Below the pieces are notes generated by a model, which ran no database searches, was not told the DNA's origin, and worked only from the letters and a program-made list of their open reading frames with translations. A stretch of DNA of 64,000 nt from Modicisalibacter ilicicola DSM 19980. GTDB lineage: Bacteria > Pseudomonadota > Gammaproteobacteria > Pseudomonadales > Halomonadaceae. How positions within the stretch are numbered: the stretch's first letter is position 1; every line of letters starts with the position of its first letter. Positions 8,537 through 17,100 of this stretch are shown here, piece after piece. Position numbers and translations under genes: made by a program. Location of the stretch: assembly GCF_900128925.1 (NCBI RefSeq), contig NZ_FQUJ01000004.1:124001-188000 (forward strand). The letters run 5' to 3'.

Positions 8537-8929
8537 TTACTTGAACAGCCCTGTCTTGGTGCTGACATCGGAGCTTGACATGGCATAGCGGTGTACGACG
8601 TCGTTCTCATCGAAGAGCACGGTCAAGTCTTTCTTCGTGCCCGAGGCGGAGGAGCCGAACAGGTTGACGACCGGAATGAAATTGACGACATCCGATTTCA
8701 TGTCTGCCAGGCTATATTCCCAGATTTCACTGCCGCCGTCGGTGAAAGAGGTCTCCATGGGAGAGCCGAACATTTCGCGGACTTCGGCTTGAGTGGTTAC
8801 ACCTTCGGTAATCTTGGCGGATACGGTGTACTCGGTTTCATTCTTGAGTGACTGGTTGCCAGACGAGGCACAGCCGGCGAGAGTCAAGGCAGCAGCGGTA
8901 ACGACAATGGCGCAGGCCAGTTTCTTCAT
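8537..8929 (-). CDS. Small lipoprotein with SmpA/BamE-like repeat
   Basis: This 130-aa protein has a lipobox LAGC (Cys near residue 20). A mature domain follows with KITEGVTTQAEVREMFGSP and then EIWEYS, the turn-helix and strand pattern of SmpA/OmlA (BamE-like) small outer-membrane lipoproteins. A short hydrophobic stretch, VVNFIPVVNLFGSS, lies in the middle. The start ATG at 8929 has a good TAGGAG site. Related stand-alone copies are common and need not belong to the BAM complex. Confidence 0.7.
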   Translation of the reverse strand: MKKLACAIVVTAAALTLAGCASSGNQSLKNETEYTVSAKITEGVTTQAEVREMFGSPMETSFTDGGSEIWEYSLADMKSDVVNFIPVVNLFGSSASGTKKDLTVLFDENDVVHRYAMSSSDVSTKTGLFK

Positions 8930-9408
8930 CTCATTCTCCTAGCAATATGTATTGGTGCGTTTTGGATCACCTTCTACATATCGGATCATCCGAATCGATC
9001 TTTAAGGAAAATGAGCGAGCATCAAGGGGCCTGATGTGCCCCAAGCCATGACGTCATTCAATGTTCTGGATCTTACCATTGAGTATTTTTACATTTTTTA
9101 TGAAAAACAATAGATTATATGAAGTATATAAGAAAAAATATCTCTATACTACCCAATTTACTCCCCATATACCTGAGCCTAGCGCCTTACGGAGCATGAA
9201 GTGTCGACGCTACTGGATGCTCCATTGGATGCCGTTTCAGCAACAAAATCTAGGGAGGCGCTGCGATGGTCGTGGCGCGTTGATGAAGAATCTGAGCCAT
9301 GGGTCGTCCTCCGATAGTGGTTAGTAAGGTAGACCATTACTCTTCGAGACCACACACCTAGGATGATCAAGGCCCCAAGCCGCTCATCGGCAGGGCCTTT
9401 CCGAGCGG

Positions 9409-9483
9409 TTACTCCAGGTTCAACTCAGCCAGTTGATCTTCTGTGACGGTAACTTGGGCGGCGGGCCGACCTCGCTTTGCCAT
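9409..9483 (-). pseudogene. IS630-type transposase N-terminal remnant
   Basis: A short frame, preceded by a GGAGGTATC site, encodes 24 residues beginning MAKRGRPAAQVTVTEDQ and then stops. KRGRP followed by a TxxE/D helix start is the usual N-terminus of IS630-family transposases. No further transposase sequence follows. The surrounding 8930-9640 stretch is AT-rich and otherwise holds no gene I can support. Confidence 0.35.
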
Positions 9484-9640
9484 GATACCTCCAGCAATAG
9501 GGCTGATATCGGTATTAGGATAGGCTCTATTTATGGTCCTTATTTGTGAAACACCACACTAAACCTATCCTTGCACTAGAAACTTCACATCATCTCGTCA
9601 GCTCAATCCAGGTTATGCCTGCTTTTTAAATATTAATTGC

Positions 9641-10222
9641 TTATAAGAGGCTGTCTTTAGATCCGCCCCCATAATGTTGGTTGCTCTCTATATATGGCGT
9701 GTTTTTTACACCTTCGAGTATTTTGAGTATATGTCCAATATTCGATGATGAATACCTTTGCCCATCCAGCGGCTGGCTATACCCAAACCCATGAGCGGGA
9801 TATCCATAACCATTCCCGTAATTCGCATAAGGATGTTGCCCATAATTGCTGCTCTGGGCTGAGTTTAAAATTCTATCCTTTTCTTGTTGAATTAATCTTT
9901 CTAATGTTTGCCCAATTGTTAAACTGTGATGTTGGGCTATTGTTTTTAGAATTTCATGGCTGCTTTCAGAAATTCTAAACGTGCTTTGCTTCATATTAGG
10001 ATGTTTATCACTAGATATCTTCTGCCGGATGTTATTTTTTAATTTTCTCTCGCAATCTTTGAAATAAAGATCTCTTGAGTTTGATTTTTCGATTTCCTTT
10101 ATTTGCTCTCTTGCACCTAGTTTTGTGTTTTTGCAATAAAAGCCTCTGTTATTTAAATAATCTAGAGCTTTTTCCTCTGCATCCTTTCCTCTTTTTTCAA
10201 GCCACTTTGATAGTCGCTCCAT
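9641..10222 (-). CDS. Ribbon-helix-helix-like protein with Tyr/Gly-rich tail
   Basis: This 193-aa protein lies in strongly AT-rich DNA and is clearly foreign in codon use. It has a charged helical N-terminus (MERLSKWLEKRGKDAEEKAL). A segment at about residues 77-110 (KQSTFRISESSHEILKTI, then LTIGQTLERLI) has the shape of a ribbon-helix-helix DNA-binding domain. A low-complexity tail rich in Tyr, Gly, Asn and Pro (YANYGNGYGYPAHGFGYSQ) follows. The likely role is DNA binding for a mobile element. The exact family is not recognised. Confidence 0.55.
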   Translation of the reverse strand: MERLSKWLEKRGKDAEEKALDYLNNRGFYCKNTKLGAREQIKEIEKSNSRDLYFKDCERKLKNNIRQKISSDKHPNMKQSTFRISESSHEILKTIAQHHSLTIGQTLERLIQQEKDRILNSAQSSNYGQHPYANYGNGYGYPAHGFGYSQPLDGQRYSSSNIGHILKILEGVKNTPYIESNQHYGGGSKDSLL

Positions 10223-10801
10223 GCTCTGTCCCTATAAATAAATAAAAATTTGCGAATTAATTGATTATAACACATGTGAAAATTTGTTTCAAAAGGTGTT
10301 TTTTGTTGGATAAAATGCTGTGAATAAAAATTTATTGATATTAGTTAACCTGGTTTTTATCAATAAAAATCATATTTATTTAAGTAATTGTATTTCTGTG
10401 AATTTTTACGTAAAAAATTATTATTGTCAAGATAAGCATTTGTTTTTAATGGATTTTAAGCTCATGGAGTTGAGTGGCTTTTCGGGACATATGGAATGCC
10501 CAGATAGCCTGGTAGGACCCTTTACAATTACTTCTCTCTTGGCCAGCCTTCGCTTACCACCCTTTAGACATAGATGGCTTCTCTTCGCTAGATGGGCTTA
10601 GCGGCATAGCACTTAAAGTTATCTCTCTGTTTTGATGTGCTTTGGATGGCGAGTATTAACGACAAGCAGTAAAAGCCAGACACGATCGCTGGTTTGCTTA
10701 AGGCATGTTGGGATGGAATGGGCAGCTCAAGGGAGGAGAGCTAAGCCAAGGTAAGAATGACTGGACATGTCTATCTCATGAGGAAATAACAGGATTTCGT
10801 C
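10223..10801. other. AT-rich gap without a supported gene
   Basis: This stretch of nearly 580 bases lies between the divergent RHH-like gene and alpA. The first half is extremely AT-rich with TTTTTATCAATAAAAA-like runs. The second half returns to mixed composition. The only longer frame (10320-10601) has no ribosome site and low-complexity residues, so I leave it out. Promoters for both flanking genes should lie here. Confidence 0.4.
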
Positions 10802-10999
10802 ATGAGCAAGAAACTGATCCGCATCAAAGTCGTTATGGACCGTACCGGTCTAGCCAGGTCCACAATCTACAAGTACATCAGCCAAGGGGGGTTCCCCAAA
10901 CCTACAAAGCTTGGGACTCGTGCTGTTGCTTGGTTGGAGAGTGAGATCGAAGATTGGATACAGGACACCGTCGACAGGAGAGATGAAGAGGTAACTTAG
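10802..10999 (+). CDS. alpA: AlpA-family transcriptional regulator
   Basis: This 65-aa protein has the MerR-like HTH typical of AlpA: KKLIRIKVVMDRTGLARSTI (recognition helix), then YISQGGFPKPTKLGTRAVAW and WLESEIEDWI. AlpA regulators switch on excision or replication genes in P4-like prophages and genomic islands. No integrase is present in the window, so the element it served is incomplete or its integrase lies elsewhere. It is followed by the Gp2-type gene, a pairing common in phage-derived islands. Confidence 0.85.
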   Translation: MSKKLIRIKVVMDRTGLARSTIYKYISQGGFPKPTKLGTRAVAWLESEIEDWIQDTVDRRDEEVT

Positions 11000-11278
11000 T
11001 ATATGGAAATTAGGAATCTCTTGGTTTAATTCAAGAGTAGGTATTTGTCACCCATTCCCCTTTTTCATCACAGCCCATCTGGGTTCCTGAAGTCCAAACT
11101 GAACTTTTCAGACCCTTGTTTAATTACTATTAATTAATATTAAGTTATTGGCACATTAGTAACTAAACGATCATTAGTTAGTGGAAAGCACTAGGCTACG
11201 CCCCCAATAAAGTAAGCGAAGACATATAGAAATCTATCCGCAGGCCTATGAATCCAGCTTATAACAGGAGGATTAAGT

Positions 11279-11425
11279 ATGCCTGAAGAAAATGCCCACG
11301 GCGTGTTAGCCATGAGCCTAAACCATGTGAACAAAGGAGCTACCACATGTCAAAGCGACACCCTTTCAACCCCAACCTGCATTTACACCACGAGCCTACT
11401 TACAAGGACATGCCCATTCAAATAG
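11279..11425 (+). CDS. Possible short leader ORF overlapping the Gp2-type gene
   Basis: A 48-codon frame starts 9 bases after a strong AGGAGG site (around 11267) and runs through the start of the next gene in another frame. The product (MPEENAHGVLAMSLNHVN at the start) has no recognised domain. The good ribosome site is the main evidence. The overlapping part is just the next gene read out of frame, so it may be a leader or a false call. Confidence 0.3.
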   Translation: MPEENAHGVLAMSLNHVNKGATTCQSDTLSTPTCIYTTSLLTRTCPFK

Positions 11426-12006
11426 AGTATTTGCCGATGGTTACCGAGTACCTGGAGGCGCTCGAGATAACGCTTCAGCGAGCTTTGCGTGATTATCCAC
11501 GAGTGTTCGCTTTCCGGGTTGACCCGGTCATCCCTACCGCGATCAGCGACAGGATGACGCTGGAGGACCACCAGCGCCTGATTCGTCGGTTCCCCGCTTC
11601 CCTCAAGGCCATCATCAGGCACGACCGGGAGCAGAAGCGCCTGGGCGGCTGGGTACCTGGTACAAAGGTGCGCTACATTTGGTTTCGCGAGGTAGCCACC
11701 AATGGCAAACCCCACTACCACTTTTTTGTGATCCTCAACCGCGACGCTTACCACATGATCGGTGAAGCATGCTCGCCCAATGAAAACCTCTTCAACCGTA
11801 TCTCGCGGGCCTGGTACAGCGCACTGGGCGTGAAGTGGAATCGGCAGGAGCCATGGATTCATGTACCGGAGAACCCGATGTATTGGATCGATCGCGATGA
11901 TGCGGAGAGCTTCCAGTGTGCCTTCTATCGCGCTTCCTACCTGTGCAAGGCCGAGACGAAGCAATACGGGCTCGGGCTGCGGGCATTCGGGACAAGCCGT
12001 AACTGA
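11347..12006 (+). CDS. Inovirus Gp2/YagK-YfjJ-type protein
   Basis: This 219-aa protein matches the inovirus Gp2 / YagK-YfjJ C-terminal family. It carries FAFRVDPVIP near residue 56, the charged DHQRLIRRFPASLKAIIRHD, YIWFREVATNGKPHYHFFVI (an HUH-like H-x-H strand, residues about 110-128) and YLCKAETKQYGLGLRAFGTS at the end. The H-x-H and a downstream Tyr suggest a rolling-circle replication-type fold, but activity is not proven. An AAAGGAG site precedes ATG 11347, and a strong terminator follows. These genes are markers of phage satellites and islands. Confidence 0.8.
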   Translation: MSKRHPFNPNLHLHHEPTYKDMPIQIEYLPMVTEYLEALEITLQRALRDYPRVFAFRVDPVIPTAISDRMTLEDHQRLIRRFPASLKAIIRHDREQKRLGGWVPGTKVRYIWFREVATNGKPHYHFFVILNRDAYHMIGEACSPNENLFNRISRAWYSALGVKWNRQEPWIHVPENPMYWIDRDDAESFQCAFYRASYLCKAETKQYGLGLRAFGTSRN

Positions 12007-12015
12007 GCATAATGT

Positions 12016-12051
12016 GCCCCTGCTCAAAAGGCAGGGGCGTGTTCTTTTTTT
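12016..12051 (+). terminator. Rho-independent terminator after the Gp2-type gene
   Basis: GCCCCTGC pairs with GCAGGGGC across a 7-base loop, followed by GTGTTCTTTTTTT. The stem is 8 bp and GC-rich with a T-run, placed 10 bases after the stop. Confidence 0.85.
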
Positions 12052-12086
12052 GTTATTATGTTCAATACCTTATTCAGGGAGAGTTT

Positions 12087-12155
12087 ATGGCCTTTCGCTT
12101 TCAACGCCGCATCACCCTTGCGTCGAGACATGACCAAGACTGTCATCTTCCGTGA
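12087..12155 (+). pseudogene. DUF4236 N-terminal fragment
   Basis: An open frame of 22 residues starts MAFRFQRRITLA, preceded by AGGGAG. Intact DUF4236 proteins begin MAFRFRR-x-I-x-x-APG and continue for 60 residues or more. Here the family pattern ends after LA and a stop follows soon. It is read as a deletion remnant. Confidence 0.4.
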
Positions 12156-12301
12156 CATCGAGCCGTTCAAGCTGGTGTAGCGTCAACTAGCAAAATTCCC
12201 AACACGACTCCCCTCCCGACCTCATGGGCCTGAGGTCATCATCTCATGACCAGCAGCGCAGTGAGCACAATCTGCTGCTGGCTCACTAACAGACGGAGAT
12301 A

Positions 12302-12466
12302 ATGACCATGACCAAAGGCAAGACACCCATGACCCCGGCAGATGCCTCACGCATCCAGAGCCACACTGCCAAATCCAATGGGGGCAGAGTTCCAAAGGGC
12401 TCCTTCAGCTCGAGAGCAACCAGTGCAAGCGCTCGTAACGCTGCGGGTAGCCATGGGAAGAAGTAA
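12302..12466 (+). CDS. Small basic Ser/Ala-rich island protein
   Basis: This 54-aa protein contains TPADASRIQSHTAKSNGG and then VPKGSFSSRA, ending in Lys-Lys. Very similar short proteins with a KTPMTP...RIQS...NGG..PKGSF layout are frequent on integrative elements of proteobacteria. No function is known. It is followed closely by the convergent gene at 12477. Confidence 0.55.
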   Translation: MTMTKGKTPMTPADASRIQSHTAKSNGGRVPKGSFSSRATSASARNAAGSHGKK

Positions 12467-12476
12467 ACGGTGACTG

Positions 12477-13781
12477 CTATGGCCCAGGTTGCCCCGATTT
12501 CGCCTGGGCCATGGTGTGGTGCCAGTACTCAGGATATTTTGAGAACTTCTCCACCATCCATTCAAAGGTCTGGTGGTTTGCAAGGGATGGGGCCGCCCTT
12601 ATCAGAGCGTCTAAATGACTCTTTTCGTACTCCATCCATTTTGTCCATACGGTGGCCACACGGGCCATGATAAATGGAAGGAATGTGCCATAGGCCTCAC
12701 CGCTCAGGGATTCCAGAAACTTGGTGAGGTGATCAGCTTCGGGAACCGTACCGTTTCGCCACTGCTTCAAGAGAGATAGGCGAGTCTCATCGGCGGTGTC
12801 TGCAATTTTTTGAAGTATGTCTGAAGGGCTCTCAATGGCTGAGTCCTGTCGTGCCCGCGTTCTCATCAGTTCTGGCTGAGGCAGATGACGGGCCATGGCA
12901 CGGTACGACACAGGCTGTTCGCCAGGGTTTAGAAAGGCGGTGCGCCAGAATGCATAAAGTCGATGAGTAGCAGTGATCAGTTCGCCCTGGTCAACTAACG
13001 GTGTCAGCTGTCCCATGCCGCCGTGGTTCACTAAAGCATCATCTAGGCTGGCTGGTAGCCTCAATATTTCTCGTAATGGAAGCATATCAGCCATAAAGCT
13101 AGCCAGGAGCTGATGATAGAAGTCTACTCGTAGGCTGAAGGCGCATTTGAGCGCATCGGCGGCTAGTTCTAGCGTTCTAGGGTGGTCGGGTCGATTGGCG
13201 TCGATTATGGCAGCGCCGTAGACCTGGATCTCTCTTGTGGTGAGGAGCGTTTGGCGCTGGCAGGTTTCGCAGAAGGCTGTATGTAATAGTGCTAGCTGCT
13301 CTTCGGTCGAGACATCTAGCTTTCTAGCGCGATGAATTGCCAGCATCAGTTGGCTCTCCGCCTCGGATCGCTGCTTCAGAAATGCGAAGGTCCGAGGTAG
13401 CTCCAATCTCTGTGGCTGGTAATGGTTGATGCCTTCGAGCAAAGATCGAGCTTGAACTCTCCATTTCGTTCCATTGGTACCATTGACGACAGGCTCTGTC
13501 GGGATGATCTCATTAAGGATCTGTGTAAAGCCCTTTTCCTTTGCGGCTTGATGGATGTTTGCCTCGATCATCTCAGCAATGCGTGGCGTCACGCCATCCT
13601 GGCAGGCTTTCCTGAGTGTCTTCAGGTCCGGCTTGTTGGCCAGCCCTAGCTCTTCCTGCATCCAGTAAAGTGGTGTATGCAAGCACTTAGGACCGCCCAG
13701 CCAGCCCATAAGCTCAGATACCGGTGGTACGAAGGGGAACGGGCTATCAGGAAAATCGATTTTAACCTTCTCTTTCGCCAT
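12477..13781 (-). CDS. Unknown 434-aa island protein
   Basis: This is a soluble protein that begins MAKEKVKIDFPDSPFPFVPP. The ATG at 13781 has an AGGAGA site, so I prefer it to the frame's earlier start at 13859. Features include LMGWLGGPKCLHTPLYW near residue 23, a helical centre with one CxxC (TAFCETCQRQ) and a C-terminal helix-rich part. It is transcribed divergently from the BREX operon, and the two share a short upstream region. No family is recognised. It could belong to the island or be a BREX-linked accessory, but there is no direct evidence for either. Confidence 0.6.
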   Translation of the reverse strand: MAKEKVKIDFPDSPFPFVPPVSELMGWLGGPKCLHTPLYWMQEELGLANKPDLKTLRKACQDGVTPRIAEMIEANIHQAAKEKGFTQILNEIIPTEPVVNGTNGTKWRVQARSLLEGINHYQPQRLELPRTFAFLKQRSEAESQLMLAIHRARKLDVSTEEQLALLHTAFCETCQRQTLLTTREIQVYGAAIIDANRPDHPRTLELAADALKCAFSLRVDFYHQLLASFMADMLPLREILRLPASLDDALVNHGGMGQLTPLVDQGELITATHRLYAFWRTAFLNPGEQPVSYRAMARHLPQPELMRTRARQDSAIESPSDILQKIADTADETRLSLLKQWRNGTVPEADHLTKFLESLSGEAYGTFLPFIMARVATVWTKWMEYEKSHLDALIRAAPSLANHQTFEWMVEKFSKYPEYWHHTMAQAKSGQPGP

Positions 13782-13927
13782 GTTTTCTCCTGAGCTCGCC
13801 GTGGCACATTGGCTCCAGGCTGCAGTCTTGCCGTCCCCAACCCGGGCAGGCCGAGTCAATCCTTGTTTGGCTTCTAGCCTATGATTAAACTGGACAGAAT
13901 TGAACTCTTTTGACAGGCCGGGCAGGG

Positions 13928-14146
13928 ATGACAGAGCAGATCATGACCATCAAGGAGGTCGCGGGCTACCTTAAGGTCCACGAGCGGACTGTCTACCGGC
14001 TCGCCGCCAAGGGCGAGCTACCGGCCTTCAAGGTCGCCAACACCTGGCGTTTTCGCCTGCAGGATATCGATCACTGGATCAGCCAACAAACGGGCACGCT
14101 GGCAAGCGCCGATGCCGGGCAGACAGACAGAGGGGGTGAGTCATGA
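13928..14146 (+). CDS. Excisionase-type HTH regulator, first gene of BREX operon
   Basis: This 72-aa protein carries the MerR-like winged HTH of the excisionase/helix-turn-helix 17 family: MTIKEVAGYLKVHERTVYRL, then LPAFKVANTWRFRLQDIDHW. I choose ATG 13928, since the frame's earlier TTG has no better ribosome site; ATG 13943 is also possible. The stop overlaps pglW's start as ATGA, so the two are translationally coupled. That makes it a probable regulator of the BREX operon rather than a true excisionase; this is inference. Confidence 0.75.
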   Translation: MTEQIMTIKEVAGYLKVHERTVYRLAAKGELPAFKVANTWRFRLQDIDHWISQQTGTLASADAGQTDRGGES

Positions 14147-17100
14147 GCATGGCTACCCACTGGAAGCAGATCACCCCGTCGGATTACGCCTGGGAGCGCG
14201 AGGCTCTTGAGTTCCTGCGCGAGGCTCTGCCGGATCACGACCCCTACCGCGCCTGGTCGAATTTCGAGTTCATCGCCCAGGATGGCTCCATCAACGAAGT
14301 TGATATGCTGGTCTTGACGCCAAAGGGCTGCTTCCTGGTGGAGGTGAAATCTCACAGCGGTGAGCTGAGCGGCGATGCCAGTACTTGGGTGCAGATCAAG
14401 CGCAACGGTCGCCGGCATTCCTTCGATAATCCTCGCCTGCTTGCGGATCGCAAGGCCAAGAAACTGGCCTCCCTGTTGGGGGCCCAGCCCTCCAGCCGCA
14501 AGAGCAGCAAGGATCGCATCCCGTTCATCACCTCTCTGGTGTTTCTCTCGTCGGAAAACCTGACCACACGGCTGGAAGGCCCCGCGCGGATCAACGTCTG
14601 CACACGTGACGATGTGTTGGCGAACCTGACCGAGATGCATGAGGACTGGCCTCACCGGATCATGTCACGCCCCGTGGCCAAGCTGCTCTCGCGCGCGATG
14701 GAAGAGGCCGGGATCAAGGAGTCGAAGCGGCTGCGGCGCGTTGGGCAGTATGAGCTGACCGAACTGTTTGACGAGTCGGATTACTACCAAGAGTGGCTAG
14801 CCCGCCATCTCGATGTGGGAATGGTTCGCAAGGTCCGCATCTACCTGACTCAGCACCGCCCGCCGGAGGAGGCGCGGCGGTTGCAGAAGGCCGCCGAGCT
14901 GGAATCACGCATCCTGGAAGGCCTGGAGCATCCGGGCATTCTCAAGGCATTGGACCTGCTGCAGCACGACCATGGTCCGGCGCTGGTCTATGAGCATGAC
15001 CCTGAGGCCTTCCGCCTCGACCTGCTGCTGCGCAATAACGTCCGCCGGCTGGATACGCTCCAGGCCATCGACCTGCTCCGGCAGATTGCCGAGGCGGTGA
15101 AGTACGCCCATGGCCAGCGGCTCTACCACCGAGCCCTCAGTCCTCAGAATATTTACGTCAAGCAGCTCCCTGATGGCGAGCTGCGCTGCAAGATCGCCAA
15201 CTGGTCCACCGCCAGCCGGATCTTCGAGAGCGACACTCAGCAGCTGAGTGTGTTGAGCCACCTCACCTATCTCGTGCGAGAGGAGGCCGGACCCTACGTG
15301 GCACTTGAGGCTCACCAGGGCAAGGGAGACGGCGTGCAGATGGACGTCTTCTCGCTCGGTGCCATCGCCTACCACCTGTTCACCGGCAACAAGCCAGCCG
15401 AAAGCGATCTGGAGCTGCAAGACAAGCTCAGCCACGGCAAGGGCCTACAGGTCACCGATGCACTCAACGGTGCCAGTCCCGAGATGCAGTACCTGGTGCA
15501 GTACGCTACCCATCCCGATGCCAGCAGTCGCATTGATTCGGTGGATGAGTTTTTGGAGGAGCTCGAGAAGCTTGAGCAGGCGCTCTCGCGCACCGAGGGA
15601 GAAGTGCCTACAGTGCCGACCGAGGCTCAGCCAGACCAACTGCTGATGGATGGCATGCGGGTCATCAAGCGACTGGGCAAAGGAGCTTCCTCGGTGGTAT
15701 TCCTGGTTGACCACCAAGGCCAGGAGCGAGTGCTCAAGCTGGCCGTGACGCAGGATCACAATGCCCGCCTTCAGCAGGAAGCACACACACTGGCGAGCCT
15801 GCGCCACCAGGCCATCGTTGGCTATCACGATAGCGTGGAGCTGGATGGCCACGTCGGTCTGCTGATCGACTTTGCCGATCAAGGCACGCTGGCCCAGCGG
15901 CTGCGGCGCGAGGGCGCCGTGCCCCTGGGCATGCTGGAGCGCTTTGGTGAAGACCTGTTGGGCGCACTAGTGCACCTGGAAGATCACGCCATCTTCCATC
16001 GCGACATCAAGCCGGAGAACCTGGGCCTGATCAAGCTGGGTGGCAGCCAGCTTCACCTAGTGATGTTCGATTTCTCTCTCTCCCACGCGGGAGCCGACAA
16101 CATCACCGCCGGTACTCTGGCCTACATGGACCCTTTCATCCGCGACCCGGGCCGCCGCCGCTGGGACGATTACGCCGAGCGCTTCGCCGTTGCGCTGACC
16201 CTTTACGAGATGGCCGCCGGTAGCCTGCCGGGCTGGGCAGGTGATACTGGTTTACCTGCTCTTATCGAAGGCCAGCTGCAGATCGACAGCAACATGTTCG
16301 ATCCGCACATTCGTGACCGGTTGACGGCCTTCTTCGACAAGGCATTGGTCCGCGATGTACGTCAGCGCTTCGCCAATGCTGAAGAGATGCTCAAAGAGTG
16401 GCGGCGGGTGTTCCTGGACGCCCAGAAGCCGAGCCTGCAGCCACAGCAGCAGAATACAGGCACCTGTACCTTCGACGAGGCCTCGCTCGATACACAGATC
16501 GGTCTGCTGCCGCTGCGCCCTGCGGCGCTGGATGCACTGACCCGCCGCGGCATCAATACCGTGGCCGACCTGGTAGGCCTCAGCCGTAGCAAAGTTCGCG
16601 TCTGGGTCGGCGTGGGCAGCCATACCCGTGCCGAGCTCTCCGAGGCCATTGGCGTCTTGCAGGAGCGTCTGCAGACCGAGCAGCAGGCACGTGAGCGAGC
16701 TCAGGGCGATGATGAGCATGCCAGCATTGACCGCCTGTTCGGCATGGTGATGCCTGCCCGGCGCGCGGATCCGCAGCGTCAACAGTTCCTGAACGAGTAT
16801 CTGGGTCGGCTGGATAATGACAAGCCCAGCGATAGCCATTCAGTCCACTGGCCCACGATGCTTAGCATCAGCGCCCATACTGGGCTCGACACGACCGACG
16901 TACGCACCTTCCAGGACAAGGTGATTGCCCTGTGGAGCAAGAACAAGGCGATCACCGAGGCCAGGGACGAGATAGCCGAGATCCTGGCTGATAACGGCGG
17001 CGTGATCACTGCACTCGAAGTGTCGGAAGCTTTGCTGTTGCGCCGCGGCTCGCTGCAGGAGAGCCCGCTGCGTGAACGCTGGGCCCAGGCAGTGGCACGT

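Noticed and set aside
9061-9324. 87-codon frame in AT-rich DNA
   Set aside because: No ribosome site, low-complexity residues and no domain; probably chance in AT-rich sequence.
10320-10601. 93-codon frame before alpA
   Set aside because: No ribosome site, and the composition shifts from AT-rich to GC-rich within the frame; not supported.
13782-13859. Longer N-terminus of the 434-aa protein
   Set aside because: ATG 13781 has a clear AGGAGA site; the extra 26 residues look like non-coding sequence.
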